From positions 113,381 to 177,380 of the forward strand of contig NZ_LQPH01000107.1 in the NCBI RefSeq assembly GCF_002102255.1: a DNA stretch of 64,000 nt, given 5' to 3'. The translations under genes and the position numbers were made by a program. Positions 1-11,795 of this stretch are shown here, piece by piece. This DNA comes from Mycobacterium nebraskense (GTDB lineage: Bacteria; Actinomycetota; Actinomycetes; Mycobacteriales; Mycobacteriaceae). The notes beneath the pieces were generated by a model. It was not told the origin of the DNA, did no database searches, and saw nothing but the letters and a program-made list of their open reading frames with translations. Within the stretch, counting starts at the first letter, position 1; every line of letters starts with the position of its first letter.

Positions 1-120
1 GAGATCCGCGCCCGCCGCCGGGAGAAGCAACAGCAATCCGCGGCGGCGGCTTCAGAGGCCCAGGAGGTCCCGAAGACCGTGGAGGCGAAACTCGCCGACC
101 GCTACGGCCGCCGCAGGTAG
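1..120 (+). CDS. C-terminal end of a SURF1-family membrane protein (partial)
   Basis: An open frame runs from the first base to a TAG at 118-120 and encodes 39 residues that are rich in Arg, Lys, Gln and Ala and end in YGRRR. The protein starts outside the window. The tail is too short to identify alone. In M. tuberculosis the gene convergent with cobD is Rv2235, a SURF1-like cytochrome oxidase assembly protein with a charged cytosolic tail, so I infer the same here from gene order. The last 19 bases overlap the 3' end of the convergent cobD gene. Confidence 0.6.
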   Translation, partial: EIRARRREKQQQSAAAASEAQEVPKTVEAKLADRYGRRR

Positions 121-1046
121 CACAGCAGCCCCGCCAGCAGCGCGGCGCCCGCCTGCACCGTCCGCGACAGCGCCACCGCTCGGCGCAGGTCGGCCACCGT
201 CGGCTCGTGGCCATCGCCCAGGGTGGGCCGGATCTGCAACTCGTGGCGGTACTGGGTGGGCCCGCCCAGCCGCACCCCCAGCGCTCCGGCGAAGGCGGCC
301 TCGACGACACCGGCGTTGGGGCTGGGGTGACGGGCGGCATCACGTCGCCAGGCCCGCACCGCACCCGAGGGTGAGCCGCTGACGAGAGGCGCGAACATCA
401 CCACTAGCACCGCCGTCGCCCGCGCGCCGACGTAGTTGGCTGCGTCGTCCAATCTTGCTGCGGCCCAACCGAATCGGGCATAGCGTGCCGAGCGATAGCC
501 GATCATCGAGTCCAACGTGTTGATGCCGCGGTACGCCAGCACCCCGGGCACCCCGGCCACGGCCGCGCACAGCAGCGGGGCCACCTGGGCGTCGGACGTG
601 TTTTCAGCGACCGATTCCAGCGACGCACGCGTCAGGCCGGCGCCGTCCAGCCATGCCGGGTCGCGTCCGCACAGCGACGGCAGCAGCCTGCGCGCGGCCT
701 CGATGTCTCCGCGTTCCAGCAGTTCCGACATCGCCAGGCCGGTGCGCGCCAACGAGGTTCCGCCCACCGATATCCAGGTGGCCGCGGCGGTGGCGGCGAT
801 CGACCAGGGCCGGCCGCCGCGGTCGGCGGCGCGTTGCAGCGCGGCGCCGAGCAAGCTCACTCCCCCGACCAGCACGCCGACGTGCACCACCCCCGCGACC
901 CGGCTGTCGCGGTAGGTCAGGTGCTCCAACTCGCCGGCGGCCCGGCCGAACGCCGCGACCGGATGCCCTCGTGCGGGGTCGCCCAGCGCGACGTCGGCCA
1001 GGTAGCCGGCCAGCACGCCGGCAAACCGGGTCCGCGTCGCCAACAC
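102..1046 (-). CDS. cobD: Cobalamin biosynthesis protein CobD/CbiB
   Basis: This 314-residue multi-membrane-segment protein matches CobD/CbiB, the adenosylcobinamide-phosphate synthase that attaches the aminopropanol arm to adenosylcobyric acid in the inner membrane. Features typical of the family are the N-terminal GYLADVALGDPARGHPVA region, the AENTSDAQVAPLL block near residue 150 and the NTLDSMIGYRS block near residue 180. The start is a GTG at 1046. The gene converges on the SURF1 tail with a 19-bp overlap and is divergent from the oxygenase gene at 1166. The order agrees with Rv2235-Rv2236c-Rv2237 of M. tuberculosis. Confidence 0.93.
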   Translation of the reverse strand: MLATRTRFAGVLAGYLADVALGDPARGHPVAAFGRAAGELEHLTYRDSRVAGVVHVGVLVGGVSLLGAALQRAADRGGRPWSIAATAAATWISVGGTSLARTGLAMSELLERGDIEAARRLLPSLCGRDPAWLDGAGLTRASLESVAENTSDAQVAPLLCAAVAGVPGVLAYRGINTLDSMIGYRSARYARFGWAAARLDDAANYVGARATAVLVVMFAPLVSGSPSGAVRAWRRDAARHPSPNAGVVEAAFAGALGVRLGGPTQYRHELQIRPTLGDGHEPTVADLRRAVALSRTVQAGAALLAGLLCYLRRP

Positions 1047-1165
1047 CCTGGCAGCGTCTCACACGCGGCCGACCCGGCTAAGCGGCCGACAGGATGGCCG
1101 CCCATGCATGCCCGTTTTCGGGCGGATACAACGTCTCGGCCGCGATACGTGGTTCACTCGAAGAC

Positions 1166-2005
1166 ATGGCGTCGTCCGCGATGAAGCGGCCCGCGACCCG
1201 GGTCGCCGACCTGTTGAACCCGGCGGCGATGCTGCTGCCCGCCGCGAACGTCATCATGCAGTTGTCCTTGCCCGGCGTCGGGTATGGCGTGCTGGAAAGC
1301 CCGGTGGACAGCGGCAACGTCTACAAGCATCCGTTCAAGCGGGCGCGCACCACCGGCACCTACCTCGCGGTCGCCACCATCGGAACCGAGTCCGACCGCG
1401 CGTTGATCCGCGGCGCCGTGGACATCGCGCACCGGCAGGTCCGTTCCACGTCGTCAAGCCCGGTGTCCTACAACGCCTTTGACCCAAAGCTGCAGCTGTG
1501 GGTGGCCTCGTGCCTGTATCGCTATTTCGTCGACCAGCACGAGTTCCTCTATGGCCCCCTCGATCTGGATGGCCCGGCCGCCGCCGACGCCGTGTATCTC
1601 GACGCCAAGCGGCTTGCCACCACGCTGCAGGTGCCCGAGGACATGTGGCCCGCGGACCGGGCGGCGTTCGACGAGTACTGGAAGCGCTCGCTGGACGAGC
1701 TGCGCATCGATCCTCCGGTGCGAGATCACCTGCGGGGCGTGGCGTCGCTGGCATTCCTGCCGTGGCCGTTGCGTGTTCTGGCCGGACCATTCAACCTGTT
1801 TGCGACGACGGGGTTCTTGGCGCCGGAGTTCCGGGCGATGATGCGGCTGGACTGGTCGCAGCGTCAGCAGCGCCGGTTCGAGCGGATGCTGGCGGCGCTG
1901 CGGCTGGCCGACCTCTTCCTACCGCACGGGATCTGGATCCTCGGCTACCAGATGTACCTGTGGGACATGCGATTTCGCGCGCGACGGGGTTGGCGGATCG
2001 TCTAG
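1166..2005 (+). CDS. DUF2236 / MpaB-like oxygenase domain protein (Rv2237-like)
   Basis: The product has 279 residues from the ATG at 1166. An upstream in-frame ATG at 1094 would add 24 residues that look less like family members. The sequence around [18 protein letters not shown], followed by the HRQVR segment, is typical of DUF2236, the family that includes rubber oxygenase Lcp and fungal MpaB and is thought to bind heme b. No substrate is known for mycobacterial members. The C-terminal third carries hydrophobic stretches that suggest membrane association. The gene is followed after 2 bp by the convergent epoxide hydrolase gene. Confidence 0.85.
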   Translation: MASSAMKRPATRVADLLNPAAMLLPAANVIMQLSLPGVGYGVLESPVDSGNVYKHPFKRARTTGTYLAVATIGTESDRALIRGAVDIAHRQVRSTSSSPVSYNAFDPKLQLWVASCLYRYFVDQHEFLYGPLDLDGPAAADAVYLDAKRLATTLQVPEDMWPADRAAFDEYWKRSLDELRIDPPVRDHLRGVASLAFLPWPLRVLAGPFNLFATTGFLAPEFRAMMRLDWSQRQQRRFERMLAALRLADLFLPHGIWILGYQMYLWDMRFRARRGWRIV

Positions 2006-2007
2006 GA

Positions 2008-3141
2008 CTACCGCACCGTCGCGAAGAACGCGCGGACGTCGTCGACGAACAGGTCCGGTTGCTCGAACGCGGCGAAGTGTCCGCCGCGTTCCATGGCTGT
2101 CCAGTGGGTGATGTTGTAAACCGGCTCGCACCACGACCGCGGGGCACCCAGGACCTCGCCGGGGAAAGCCGCGACGCCCGTGGGTAATTCGACGCGGTCC
2201 ATCTGCCCCCAGACCCTGAAGCTCTCCCAGTACAGGCGGGCTGAGGACGCGCCGGTGTCGGTCACCCAATAGACCATGACGTTGTCGAGCAGCTCGTCCC
2301 GGGTGAACACGTTTTCCGGATGGCCGTCGCAATCGGCCCACGCCCAAAACTTCTCGACGATCCACGCCAATTGCCCCACCGGCGAATCGGCCAGCCCGTA
2401 GCCCAGCGTCTGCGGCCGGGTGGACTGCTGCTTGGAATAGCCGGTGCCCCACTTCCGGTGATCGGCCAGCGCGGCCAGCGCCCGCTGCTCGGATTCCGTC
2501 GGATTCTTCAGGGACTCCGGCGTGGGCCGCCCGATCGGCATGTTGAGGTGGATGGCCGCGCAGTGCCCCCCGTTTCGGCCGATCTGCGTGGTCACGGCGG
2601 CGCCCCAGTCGCCGCCCTGGGCGCCGTAGCGGTCGTAGCCCAGGCGCAGCATCAGCGCCTCCCAGGCCTCGGCGATCCTCTCCACGCCCCAGCCCGTACG
2701 CGTGGGTTTACCGGAGAACCCATACCCCGGCAGCGACGGGCAGATCACGTGGAAGGCGTCCTCAGCGCGCCCGGACGCCGGGTTGGTCAGCGGCTCGATC
2801 ACCTTGTGGAACTCCACAATCGAGCCGGGCCAGCCGTGGGTGATCAGCACCGGGAACGCGTCGTCATGCGGCGACCGCTGGTGGATGAAATGAATGTCCA
2901 GCCCGTCGATCTCGGTGATGAACTGGTCGAAGCGGTTGAGCGCGTCCTCGCGCAACCGCCAGTCGTATTCCTCGGCCCAATAGCCGGCCAGGTCGCGGGT
3001 GTAGGCCAGCGGCATGCCCTGGCTCCAGTCGTCCACGCATTCGGCTTCCGGCCAGCGCGTGCGCGCCAGACGGGATCGCAGATCTTCGAGGACGTCCTCG
3101 GGAACGTCGATGCGAAACGGTTCCACGGATTCACCATTCAC
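2008..3141 (-). CDS. Epoxide hydrolase with N-terminal EHN domain
   Basis: The 377-residue product carries the EHN N-terminal domain (residues about 5-110) and an alpha/beta-hydrolase core, the layout of microsomal-type epoxide hydrolases that convert epoxides to diols. The HGWPG oxyanion motif is at 102-106, the nucleophile sits in GGDWG with Asp178, and the general base is His355 in RGGHF. The start is a GTG at 3141 preceded by a purine-rich AGGGGG stretch. The open frame continues upstream to 4023, but that extension is antisense to the transporter gene and is not believable. The natural substrate cannot be read from the sequence. Confidence 0.88.
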   Translation of the reverse strand: MNGESVEPFRIDVPEDVLEDLRSRLARTRWPEAECVDDWSQGMPLAYTRDLAGYWAEEYDWRLREDALNRFDQFITEIDGLDIHFIHQRSPHDDAFPVLITHGWPGSIVEFHKVIEPLTNPASGRAEDAFHVICPSLPGYGFSGKPTRTGWGVERIAEAWEALMLRLGYDRYGAQGGDWGAAVTTQIGRNGGHCAAIHLNMPIGRPTPESLKNPTESEQRALAALADHRKWGTGYSKQQSTRPQTLGYGLADSPVGQLAWIVEKFWAWADCDGHPENVFTRDELLDNVMVYWVTDTGASSARLYWESFRVWGQMDRVELPTGVAAFPGEVLGAPRSWCEPVYNITHWTAMERGGHFAAFEQPDLFVDDVRAFFATVR

Positions 3142-3225
3142 CCCCCTGAGGTTGCCACACCGCGGGCGAGCCACAAATAGCCGCGAAAGCGGGCCAGCGG
3201 TGAGCCATGTGTCATCATTCGGGGC

Positions 3226-4506
3226 GTGTCCCTTCGTGCCCGCGCCGCGGCCGGCTGGCACATTCTGGGACCGGGGTTCGTCACCGGCTCGTCTGACGAT
3301 GACCCGTCGGGCATCCAGACCTACAGCCAAACTGGTGCCCAGTTTGGCTATGCCCAGCTGTGGGTGGCCGCCTGGACCTACCCGTTCATGGGTGCGATCC
3401 AAGAGATTTGCGGACGGATCGGCATGGTCACTGGCCGCGGCCTGGCGGCGGTGCTGCGCGAGCACTATTCGCGCCGGGTGCTCTACGTGGCCGTGTCGCT
3501 GCTTTTGATCGCCAACACCGTCAATGTCGGGGCCGACCTCGGCGCGATGGCGGCAACGGGTCAGTTGCTCATTCACGCGCCGTTGTTGGCATGGTTGGCG
3601 GTGACCGTCGGGATTTCGCTTGCGCTGCAGATTTCGGTGCCCTACCCGGCTTACGCGCGGTTCCTCAAGTACGCGTGCCTGACCCTGTTGGCCTACGTCG
3701 TGGCAGCGTTTGTCGTCCACCATCCCTGGTGGCCCACGGTGGCGGTCAGCGCGTTCACCCCGCATGTCGAATGGTCGCGCGACTACGCGCTGAACATCGT
3801 GGCGGTGCTCGGGACCACGATCACGCCCTACTGCTTCTTCTGGGAGGCTGACCAGGAGGCCGAGGAGGATTTCGCCCGCGGCCGGATGCAGTTCTACGGC
3901 AAGGGCGTGCCGGTCGTTCACGGAACCGACATCCGCGACATGCGCGCCGACACCGCCATCGGGATGGGCTTCTCCAATATCGTGCAGTTCTTCATCATCT
4001 TGACGTGCGCATCCGTACTGCACCCCGCGGGCGTGCTATCGGTGGACACCCCCGAGCAGGCGGCACTGGCTCTGCGGCCGCTGGCCGGCGACTTGACCTA
4101 TCTACTGTTCGCGATCGGGATCATCGGCGTCGGCTTTCTGGCCGTGCCCACGCTGAGCGGCTCGGCCTCCTACGCGCTATCGGAGGCTCTGGGCTGGAAA
4201 GCCGGCCTGGGCTACACATTCCGCGAGGCGCGAGCCTTCTACATGGTGATCGCCCTGGCCACTCTCGTGGGAGTGGGACTGAACTTCATCGGAATCCCCC
4301 CGTTTCGGATGCTCTACTACGCCGCCGCGGTCAATGGCGTGCTTGCCCCGCCCTTGATGGCGATGATCACGCTGGTCGGCAACAACCGGGCGATCATGGG
4401 CCGGCACACCAACAATTGGTTCGCCAACATCATGGGATGGGCGATCGTCGCGATCATGGGCGTGTGCGCCCTGGCTTTGATCGGGTCGCTGATCATCGGC
4501 CCGTGA
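3226..4506 (+). CDS. NRAMP-family divalent metal transporter, divergent subgroup
   Basis: This 426-residue polytopic membrane protein belongs to the Nramp fold (PF01566), which imports divalent metals with protons. Eleven or so hydrophobic segments are visible. The metal-site motifs differ from classical Mn/Fe transporters. The first helix has DPSG (residues 26-29) where MntH has DPGN, and helix 6 has PYCFFW from Pro201 where MntH has a Met-Pro-His motif. It is therefore better called an Nramp-related transporter than MntH, and its ion is open (Mg, Mn or another). The start is GTG at 3226. The gene is divergent from the epoxide hydrolase gene with an 84-bp gap. Confidence 0.85.
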   Translation: MSLRARAAAGWHILGPGFVTGSSDDDPSGIQTYSQTGAQFGYAQLWVAAWTYPFMGAIQEICGRIGMVTGRGLAAVLREHYSRRVLYVAVSLLLIANTVNVGADLGAMAATGQLLIHAPLLAWLAVTVGISLALQISVPYPAYARFLKYACLTLLAYVVAAFVVHHPWWPTVAVSAFTPHVEWSRDYALNIVAVLGTTITPYCFFWEADQEAEEDFARGRMQFYGKGVPVVHGTDIRDMRADTAIGMGFSNIVQFFIILTCASVLHPAGVLSVDTPEQAALALRPLAGDLTYLLFAIGIIGVGFLAVPTLSGSASYALSEALGWKAGLGYTFREARAFYMVIALATLVGVGLNFIGIPPFRMLYYAAAVNGVLAPPLMAMITLVGNNRAIMGRHTNNWFANIMGWAIVAIMGVCALALIGSLIIGP

Positions 4507-4530
4507 GCGGATGGAAGCCGACGAGTGCGA

Positions 4531-4605
4531 TGGTGGGCGCGGACGGTATCGAACCGCCGACCGCTGGTGTGTAAAACCAGAGCTCTACCACTGAGCTACG
4601 CGCCC
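4531..4605 (-). tRNA. tRNA-Val (UAC)
   Basis: The minus strand folds as a complete 75-nt cloverleaf. The acceptor stem is GGGCGCG with a perfectly matching CGCGCCC, the D-arm is GCTC/GAGC, the anticodon loop is TTTACAC giving anticodon UAC, and the T-arm contains TTCGATA. The CCA end is encoded. The gene lies between the convergent transporter and ahpE genes. Confidence 0.96.
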
Positions 4606-4652
4606 CGTGCCCCGGGCAGGCTACACGCACAACGCCCAAGTACCCAAAACTT

Positions 4653-5117
4653 TCAGTCCCGCAAAGCCGCCAGCGCGTCGGTCCACAGCCGCTGGTTGCG
4701 AGATTCGCCGGGTTGTTTCATCTCCGCGAACCGGATGACGCCCGAGCGGTCGATGACGAACGTGCCGCGGTTGGGATAGCCGGCCTCGTCGTTGAACACG
4801 CCGTAGGCCTGGCTGACCTCGCCGTGCGGCCAGAAATCCGACAACACCGGGAAGGTGAACCCGCTCTCCAGCGACCAGATCCGGTGCGTGGGCGGTGGCC
4901 CCACCGAGATGGCCAGCGTCGCGCTGTCGTCGTTTTCGTAATCGGGCAGGTGATCGCGCAACTGGTCCAGCTCGCCCTGGCAGATGCCGGTGAAGGCCAG
5001 CGGGAAGAACACCAACAGGACGTTCTTCGCGCCGCGGTAGGCGCTCAGGGTGACACGCTGTTGATTCTGGTCGCGCAGTGTGAAGTCCGGGGCGGTGGCG
5101 CCAACGGGCAGCATCAA
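4653..5117 (-). CDS. ahpE: 1-Cys peroxiredoxin AhpE
   Basis: The 154-residue thioredoxin-fold protein matches mycobacterial AhpE, which reduces peroxides and peroxynitrite in the cytosol. The peroxidatic Cys46 lies in the family motif PLAFTGICQGE, and there is no typical resolving cysteine later in the chain, as expected for this class. AhpE is thought to be regenerated by mycothiol/mycoredoxin. The start codon ATG overlaps the stop of the upstream DUF3052 gene in an ATGATG arrangement, which indicates translational coupling. A second ATG at 5114 would give the 153-residue form. Confidence 0.95.
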   Translation of the reverse strand: MMLPVGATAPDFTLRDQNQQRVTLSAYRGAKNVLLVFFPLAFTGICQGELDQLRDHLPDYENDDSATLAISVGPPPTHRIWSLESGFTFPVLSDFWPHGEVSQAYGVFNDEAGYPNRGTFVIDRSGVIRFAEMKQPGESRNQRLWTDALAALRD

Positions 5118-5536
5118 CGCTTCCCGGTTCGCGACTTCGGCTGCACCAGTCGGCTGGCGCTCCAGTCACCCAGGTTGACCGACGAGGTCGGCATCAGGCC
5201 GGCGGTGGGCGCCGCCTCGGCGATCTCGGCCGGCAGCACGTGGCCGGGCTTGCCGGTCTTGGGCGTCAGCACCCAGATCACGCCGTCTTCGGCCAGCGGG
5301 CCGATCGCGTCCATCAGGGTGTCCACCAGATCGCCGTCCCCGTCGCGCCACCACAGCAGCACGACGTCGACCACCTCGTCGGTGTCCTCATCGAGCAACT
5401 CACCGCCGCACACATCCTCGACGTCAGCGCGGATTTCGTCGTCGGTGTCCTCGTCCCAGCCCCATTCCTGGACAACTTGGCCTCGTTGGATGCCCAATTT
5501 GCGAGCGTAGCTCGGGGCGTGATCCGCCGCGACCAC
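5114..5536 (-). CDS. DUF3052 family protein (Rv2239c-like)
   Basis: The protein has 140 acidic residues and matches actinobacterial DUF3052, a family of unknown function. It includes the segments KLGIQRGQVVQEWGWDED and DGVIWVLTPKTGKPG. The frame is open to an ATG at 5554, but the best ribosome-binding site, AAGGAGG, lies inside codons 2-4 of that version. It is correctly spaced for the GTG at 5536, so I use the shorter form. The gene is coupled to ahpE by a 4-base stop/start overlap, so the two are probably co-transcribed. No catalytic motif is visible. Confidence 0.85.
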   Translation of the reverse strand: MVAADHAPSYARKLGIQRGQVVQEWGWDEDTDDEIRADVEDVCGGELLDEDTDEVVDVVLLWWRDGDGDLVDTLMDAIGPLAEDGVIWVLTPKTGKPGHVLPAEIAEAAPTAGLMPTSSVNLGDWSASRLVQPKSRTGKR

Positions 5537-5640
5537 CGTGGAGCCTCCTTGCATCTCTCCGCAAGCTATCTTCGCGCTGTGCGATGGGGATTATCGTCGC
5601 ACAGCCGCAACCGGATCGTCACTGCGCCTCACGAGGCGCC

Positions 5641-6222
5641 TCAGAAGGATGACAGGCAGAGTTTCAGCGCCTTCGTCTTGGCGTCGTTGAGCCGGTCCAC
5701 CCGCCGATTGAATTCCCCCGTCGCCGCGTGGGTGCCGATAGCGTTGGCCACCCCGCGGGCCGCATCGATGTACGTGTTGAACGCGTCCTTCAGCTGCTGG
5801 GACAGCGCATCGCTGAAGCTGTTGCCCACCGTGTCGGCGCTGTTGTTGAGCGCGTCGATGGCCGGGCCCTCCGTGGGGCCGGTACCCCGGCCCGCGTTGA
5901 ACGCGCCGACGAAGATGTTCACCTTGTCGATCGCGTCCTTGCTCGAGGTGGCCAGCGTGTCGCACGAGGTGCGCACCGCGCGGGTGGTCAGCGATTGCTG
6001 CCGCTGGGACTCGCGGACCCGCGACGTCGCCGACGATGCCGAAACCGATGCGGACACCGACTGCCGATAGGCGGGGGCCACCTGGGTGTCGGGTGTGGCC
6101 GTGCCGTTGGTGACGGTGGTACACCCCACGATCCCCATCAGCGTCGCCGCGATACATCCGAGCGCCAGAGCGCCTCGCCTGGGGAAGCTCCCCGCAAGGA
6201 CGGCACGCCATCCGATGAGCAC
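5641..6222 (-). CDS. Secreted lipoprotein of unknown function (Rv2240c-like)
   Basis: The 193-residue protein begins with a signal sequence. A charged start is followed by a hydrophobic stretch and a lipobox MGIVGC with the acylated cysteine at about residue 34. The mature part is polar and Ser/Thr/Ala-rich with a predicted helical middle (residues about 90-180), and has no recognised domain. Position between the ahpE pair and aceE matches Rv2240c, annotated as a conserved exported protein. The start used is a GTG at 6222, and a start nearer the hydrophobic segment is possible. Confidence 0.8.
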   Translation of the reverse strand: MLIGWRAVLAGSFPRRGALALGCIAATLMGIVGCTTVTNGTATPDTQVAPAYRQSVSASVSASSATSRVRESQRQQSLTTRAVRTSCDTLATSSKDAIDKVNIFVGAFNAGRGTGPTEGPAIDALNNSADTVGNSFSDALSQQLKDAFNTYIDAARGVANAIGTHAATGEFNRRVDRLNDAKTKALKLCLSSF

Positions 6223-6407
6223 GGCTCCTGACGTTACCGGGTGGCTTTCCCGATCGTCCCGCTACGCACGAGTTCGTGTCCGCCAGGTGAACCCGCGCCG
6301 GCTACCCGACGTCGGCTAGCCCCGCGAAACGCCGGTGCGGCACGATAGAGGGAGACGGTGCACAGCACCCCGAGGGCACAAGCCCCGCCAACTACAGGAG
6401 CAGTGCG

Positions 6408-9197
<2,790 letters not shown>

Positions 9198-9216
9198 AGC
9201 CACCCCGCCCGCTCGC

Positions 9217-9272
9217 CGAGCGTGAAGCTAACTTCACGTTGGGCGCCGAGCGTGCAGCTAGCTTCACGCTCG
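9217..9272. repeat. Intergenic inverted repeat downstream of aceE
   Basis: CGAGCGTGAAGCTA (9217-9230) is matched perfectly by TAGCTTCACGCTCG (9259-9272). Inside it is a second, imperfect unit CGTGAAGCTAACTTCACG. The structure separates aceE from mabR and could act as a terminator. No second copy was seen in this window. Confidence 0.6.
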
Positions 9273-9351
9273 CGTGTCGAGGTGCCTCCCAGAACGCGAA
9301 ACCACCCACACCTTTGGCAGATACTTCCAAAATGTGGCGTAGGTTTTAGGG

Positions 9352-10665
9352 GTGAGTGACAACCCGTTCGCCGGCCCATTCGCCAAGCAGCCCCGGTCTC
9401 CGCTCCAACTGCTGGACACCGTGCCGGATTCCGTGCTGCGCCGGCTGAAGCAGTACTCCGGCCGGCTGGCCACCGAAGCGGTCTCGGTCATGCAGGACCG
9501 GTTGCCGTTCTTCGCCGACCTGGAAGCGTCGCAGCGCGCCAGCGTGGCGTTGGTGGTGCAGACGGCCATCAACAACTTCGTCGAGTGGATGCAGGACCCA
9601 CACAGCAACGTCAGCTACACGGCGCAGGCCTTCGAGCTGGTGCCCCAGGACCTGGCCCGACGGATCGCGTTGCGGCACAGCGTGGACATGGTGCGCGTCA
9701 CCATGGAGTTCTTCGAGGAAGTGCTGCCGCTGGTGGCCCGCTCCGAGGAGCAGTTGACCGCCCTGACCGTGGGTGTCTTGAAGTACAGCCGCGACCTGGC
9801 GTTCACCTCCGCCTCGGCCTACGCGAACGCGGCCGAGGCGCGCGGCACCTGGGACAGCCGGATGGAGGCCAGCGTCGTCGACGCGGTGGTCCGCGGCGAC
9901 ACCGGCCCCGAGCTGTTGTCCCGGGCCGCGGCGCTGAACTGGGACACCACCGCACCGGCGACCGTCGTGGTCGGAGTCCCCGCGCCCGGCCCCGACGGGT
10001 CGAGCGGGCCGGGCGACGACCAACGGGCCAGTCAGCGCGTGCGCGACATCGCCGCCCGCCACGGCCGCGCGGCCCTCACCGACGTGCACGGCACCTGGCT
10101 GGTCGCTATCGTTTCCGGCCAACTGTCGCCTACCGACAAATTCCTCGGCGACTTGCTGCACGCATTCTCCGACGACCCGGTGGTCATCGGGCCCACGGCG
10201 CCCATGCTGACCGCGGCCTACCACAGCGCCAGCGAGGCGATTTCCGGGATGAACGCCGTCGGTGGCTGGCGTGGGGCTCCGCGGCCCGTGCAGGCCCGAG
10301 AACTGCTGCCCGAACGCGCCCTGATGGGAGACGCCTCGGCGATCGTGGCGTTGCACACCGACGTCATGGGGCCGTTGGCCGACGCGGGGCCAACGCTCAT
10401 CGAGACTCTCGACGCTTACCTGGATTGTGGCGGCGCCATTGAGGCATGTGCCAGAAAGTTGTTCGTTCATCCAAACACGGTGCGCTACCGGCTCAAGCGG
10501 ATCACCGACTTCACCGGACGCGATCCCACCCAGCCCCGCGACGCATATGTGCTGCGAGTGGCCGCGACCGTCGGCCAGCTCAACTACCCCACCGCTCCCG
10601 CTGGGGTCGCCGCCAACGCGATGCCACCGGTCAGGGCGGCTATCGCGGGTCAATCCGAGCGATAG
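9352..10665 (+). CDS. mabR: PucR-type transcriptional regulator of the FAS-II operon
   Basis: This 437-residue protein is the ortholog of Rv2242, described as MabR, the regulator of mycolic acid biosynthesis that binds the promoter of the following FAS-II operon. The C-terminal PucR-type helix-turn-helix is visible at about residues 350-410 (ACARKLFVHPNTVRYRLKRI). The N-terminal half is helical and probably senses a ligand, reported to be long-chain acyl-CoA. The start is a GTG at 9352. It lies 140 bp upstream of fabD on the same strand with an operator-like inverted repeat between them. Confidence 0.9.
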   Translation: MSDNPFAGPFAKQPRSPLQLLDTVPDSVLRRLKQYSGRLATEAVSVMQDRLPFFADLEASQRASVALVVQTAINNFVEWMQDPHSNVSYTAQAFELVPQDLARRIALRHSVDMVRVTMEFFEEVLPLVARSEEQLTALTVGVLKYSRDLAFTSASAYANAAEARGTWDSRMEASVVDAVVRGDTGPELLSRAAALNWDTTAPATVVVGVPAPGPDGSSGPGDDQRASQRVRDIAARHGRAALTDVHGTWLVAIVSGQLSPTDKFLGDLLHAFSDDPVVIGPTAPMLTAAYHSASEAISGMNAVGGWRGAPRPVQARELLPERALMGDASAIVALHTDVMGPLADAGPTLIETLDAYLDCGGAIEACARKLFVHPNTVRYRLKRITDFTGRDPTQPRDAYVLRVAATVGQLNYPTAPAGVAANAMPPVRAAIAGQSER

Positions 10666-10718
10666 TGATCCAGGCAACAGATCGCGGCACGGTATCGAAC
10701 ATGTAGCTTACGGAGCTA

Positions 10719-10739
10719 TTTTGTGGAGACTGCACAAAA
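10719..10739 (+). promoter_or_regulatory. Inverted repeat in the fabD promoter, MabR operator candidate
   Basis: TTTTGTG (10719-10725) and CACAAAA (10733-10739) form a 7-bp inverted repeat with a 7-nt spacer, 67 bp before the fabD GTG. It is the only clear dyad in the AT-richer 140-bp gap between mabR and fabD. The position and symmetry fit the site reported for MabR, though I recall that site only approximately. Confidence 0.6.
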
Positions 10740-10805
10740 ACCTAAGACGAGGTTCATATTCTGTTACACCCGCCAAAACCGTTTCCACAGTGTTCTCTTA
10801 AACAC

Positions 10806-11714
10806 GTGATTGCATTGCTTGCGCCCGGACAGGGTTCGCAGACCGAGGGGATGCTCTCGCCGTGGCTCGACCTGCCGGGTGCCGCGGACCAGCTCGACCT
10901 GTGGTCGAAGGCCAGCGGCCTCGACCTCGTCCGGCTGGGCACCACCGCGTCGACCGAAGAGATCACCGATACCGCGGTCACTCAGCCCCTGGTCGTCGCG
11001 GCCACCCTGCTGGCCCACCAGGAGCTCACCAAGCGCGGCCTGCTCTCCGACGCGGAACTGATCGTCGCGGGCCACTCCGTCGGCGAGATCGCGGCCTACG
11101 CGATCGCCGGTGTGATGGCCGCCGATGACGCCGTCGCGCTGGCCGCCACCCGCGGCGCCGAAATGGCCAAGGCGTGCGCCATCGAGCCGACCGGCATGTC
11201 CGCGGTGCTCGGCGGTGACGAGGCCGAGGTGCTGACCCGTCTCGAGCAGCTCGACCTGTTCCCCGCCAACCGCAACGCCGCCGGCCAGATCGTCGCCGCC
11301 GGTCCGCTGACGGCGCTGGAGAAGCTGGCCGAGGACCCGCCGGCCAAGGCGCGCGTCCGCGCCCTCGGCGTGGCCGGGGCGTTCCACACCAAGTACATGG
11401 CTCCGGCCCTCGACCGCTACGCCGCCGCGGCGGCCGCCGTCGCGACCGCCGAGCCCACCGCCACGCTGCTGTCGAACCGCGACGGACAGCCCGTCGCCTC
11501 CGCGGCGGCGGCGATGGACGCGCTGGTCGCCCAGCTGACCCAGCCGGTGCGCTGGGACCTGTGCACGGCGACCATGCGTGACCGGGAAATCACGGCGGCG
11601 GTGGAGTTCCCCCCTGCGGGCACTCTCACCGGCATCGCCAAACGCGAACTTCGGGGGGTTACGACCCGCGCCGTCAAGGCACCCGCAGATCTGGACGCAC
11701 TGGCCGAACTCTGA
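10806..11714 (+). CDS. fabD: Malonyl-CoA:ACP transacylase
   Basis: The 302-residue enzyme loads malonyl groups onto AcpM for FAS-II elongation of meromycolate. The acyltransferase signature AGHSVGE has the nucleophile Ser91, and the N-terminal APGQGSQ motif and the GAFHT motif carrying the catalytic His are present. The start is a GTG at 10806. It is the first gene of the operon fabD-acpM-kasA-kasB-accD6, with 81 bp to acpM. Confidence 0.97.
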   Translation: MIALLAPGQGSQTEGMLSPWLDLPGAADQLDLWSKASGLDLVRLGTTASTEEITDTAVTQPLVVAATLLAHQELTKRGLLSDAELIVAGHSVGEIAAYAIAGVMAADDAVALAATRGAEMAKACAIEPTGMSAVLGGDEAEVLTRLEQLDLFPANRNAAGQIVAAGPLTALEKLAEDPPAKARVRALGVAGAFHTKYMAPALDRYAAAAAAVATAEPTATLLSNRDGQPVASAAAAMDALVAQLTQPVRWDLCTATMRDREITAAVEFPPAGTLTGIAKRELRGVTTRAVKAPADLDALAEL

Positions 11715-11795
11715 AAACGCATCCAGTACAACCACATAACGCTCTATAAGAACACTCTGTTCGATTCACACAACACATCACGAAGGGAAGCCACT

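Noticed and set aside
3142..4023. N-terminal extension of the epoxide hydrolase frame (up to 671 residues)
   Set aside because: It is antisense to the transporter gene, has no family similarity, and the GTG at 3141 with an AGGGGG site fits the known length.
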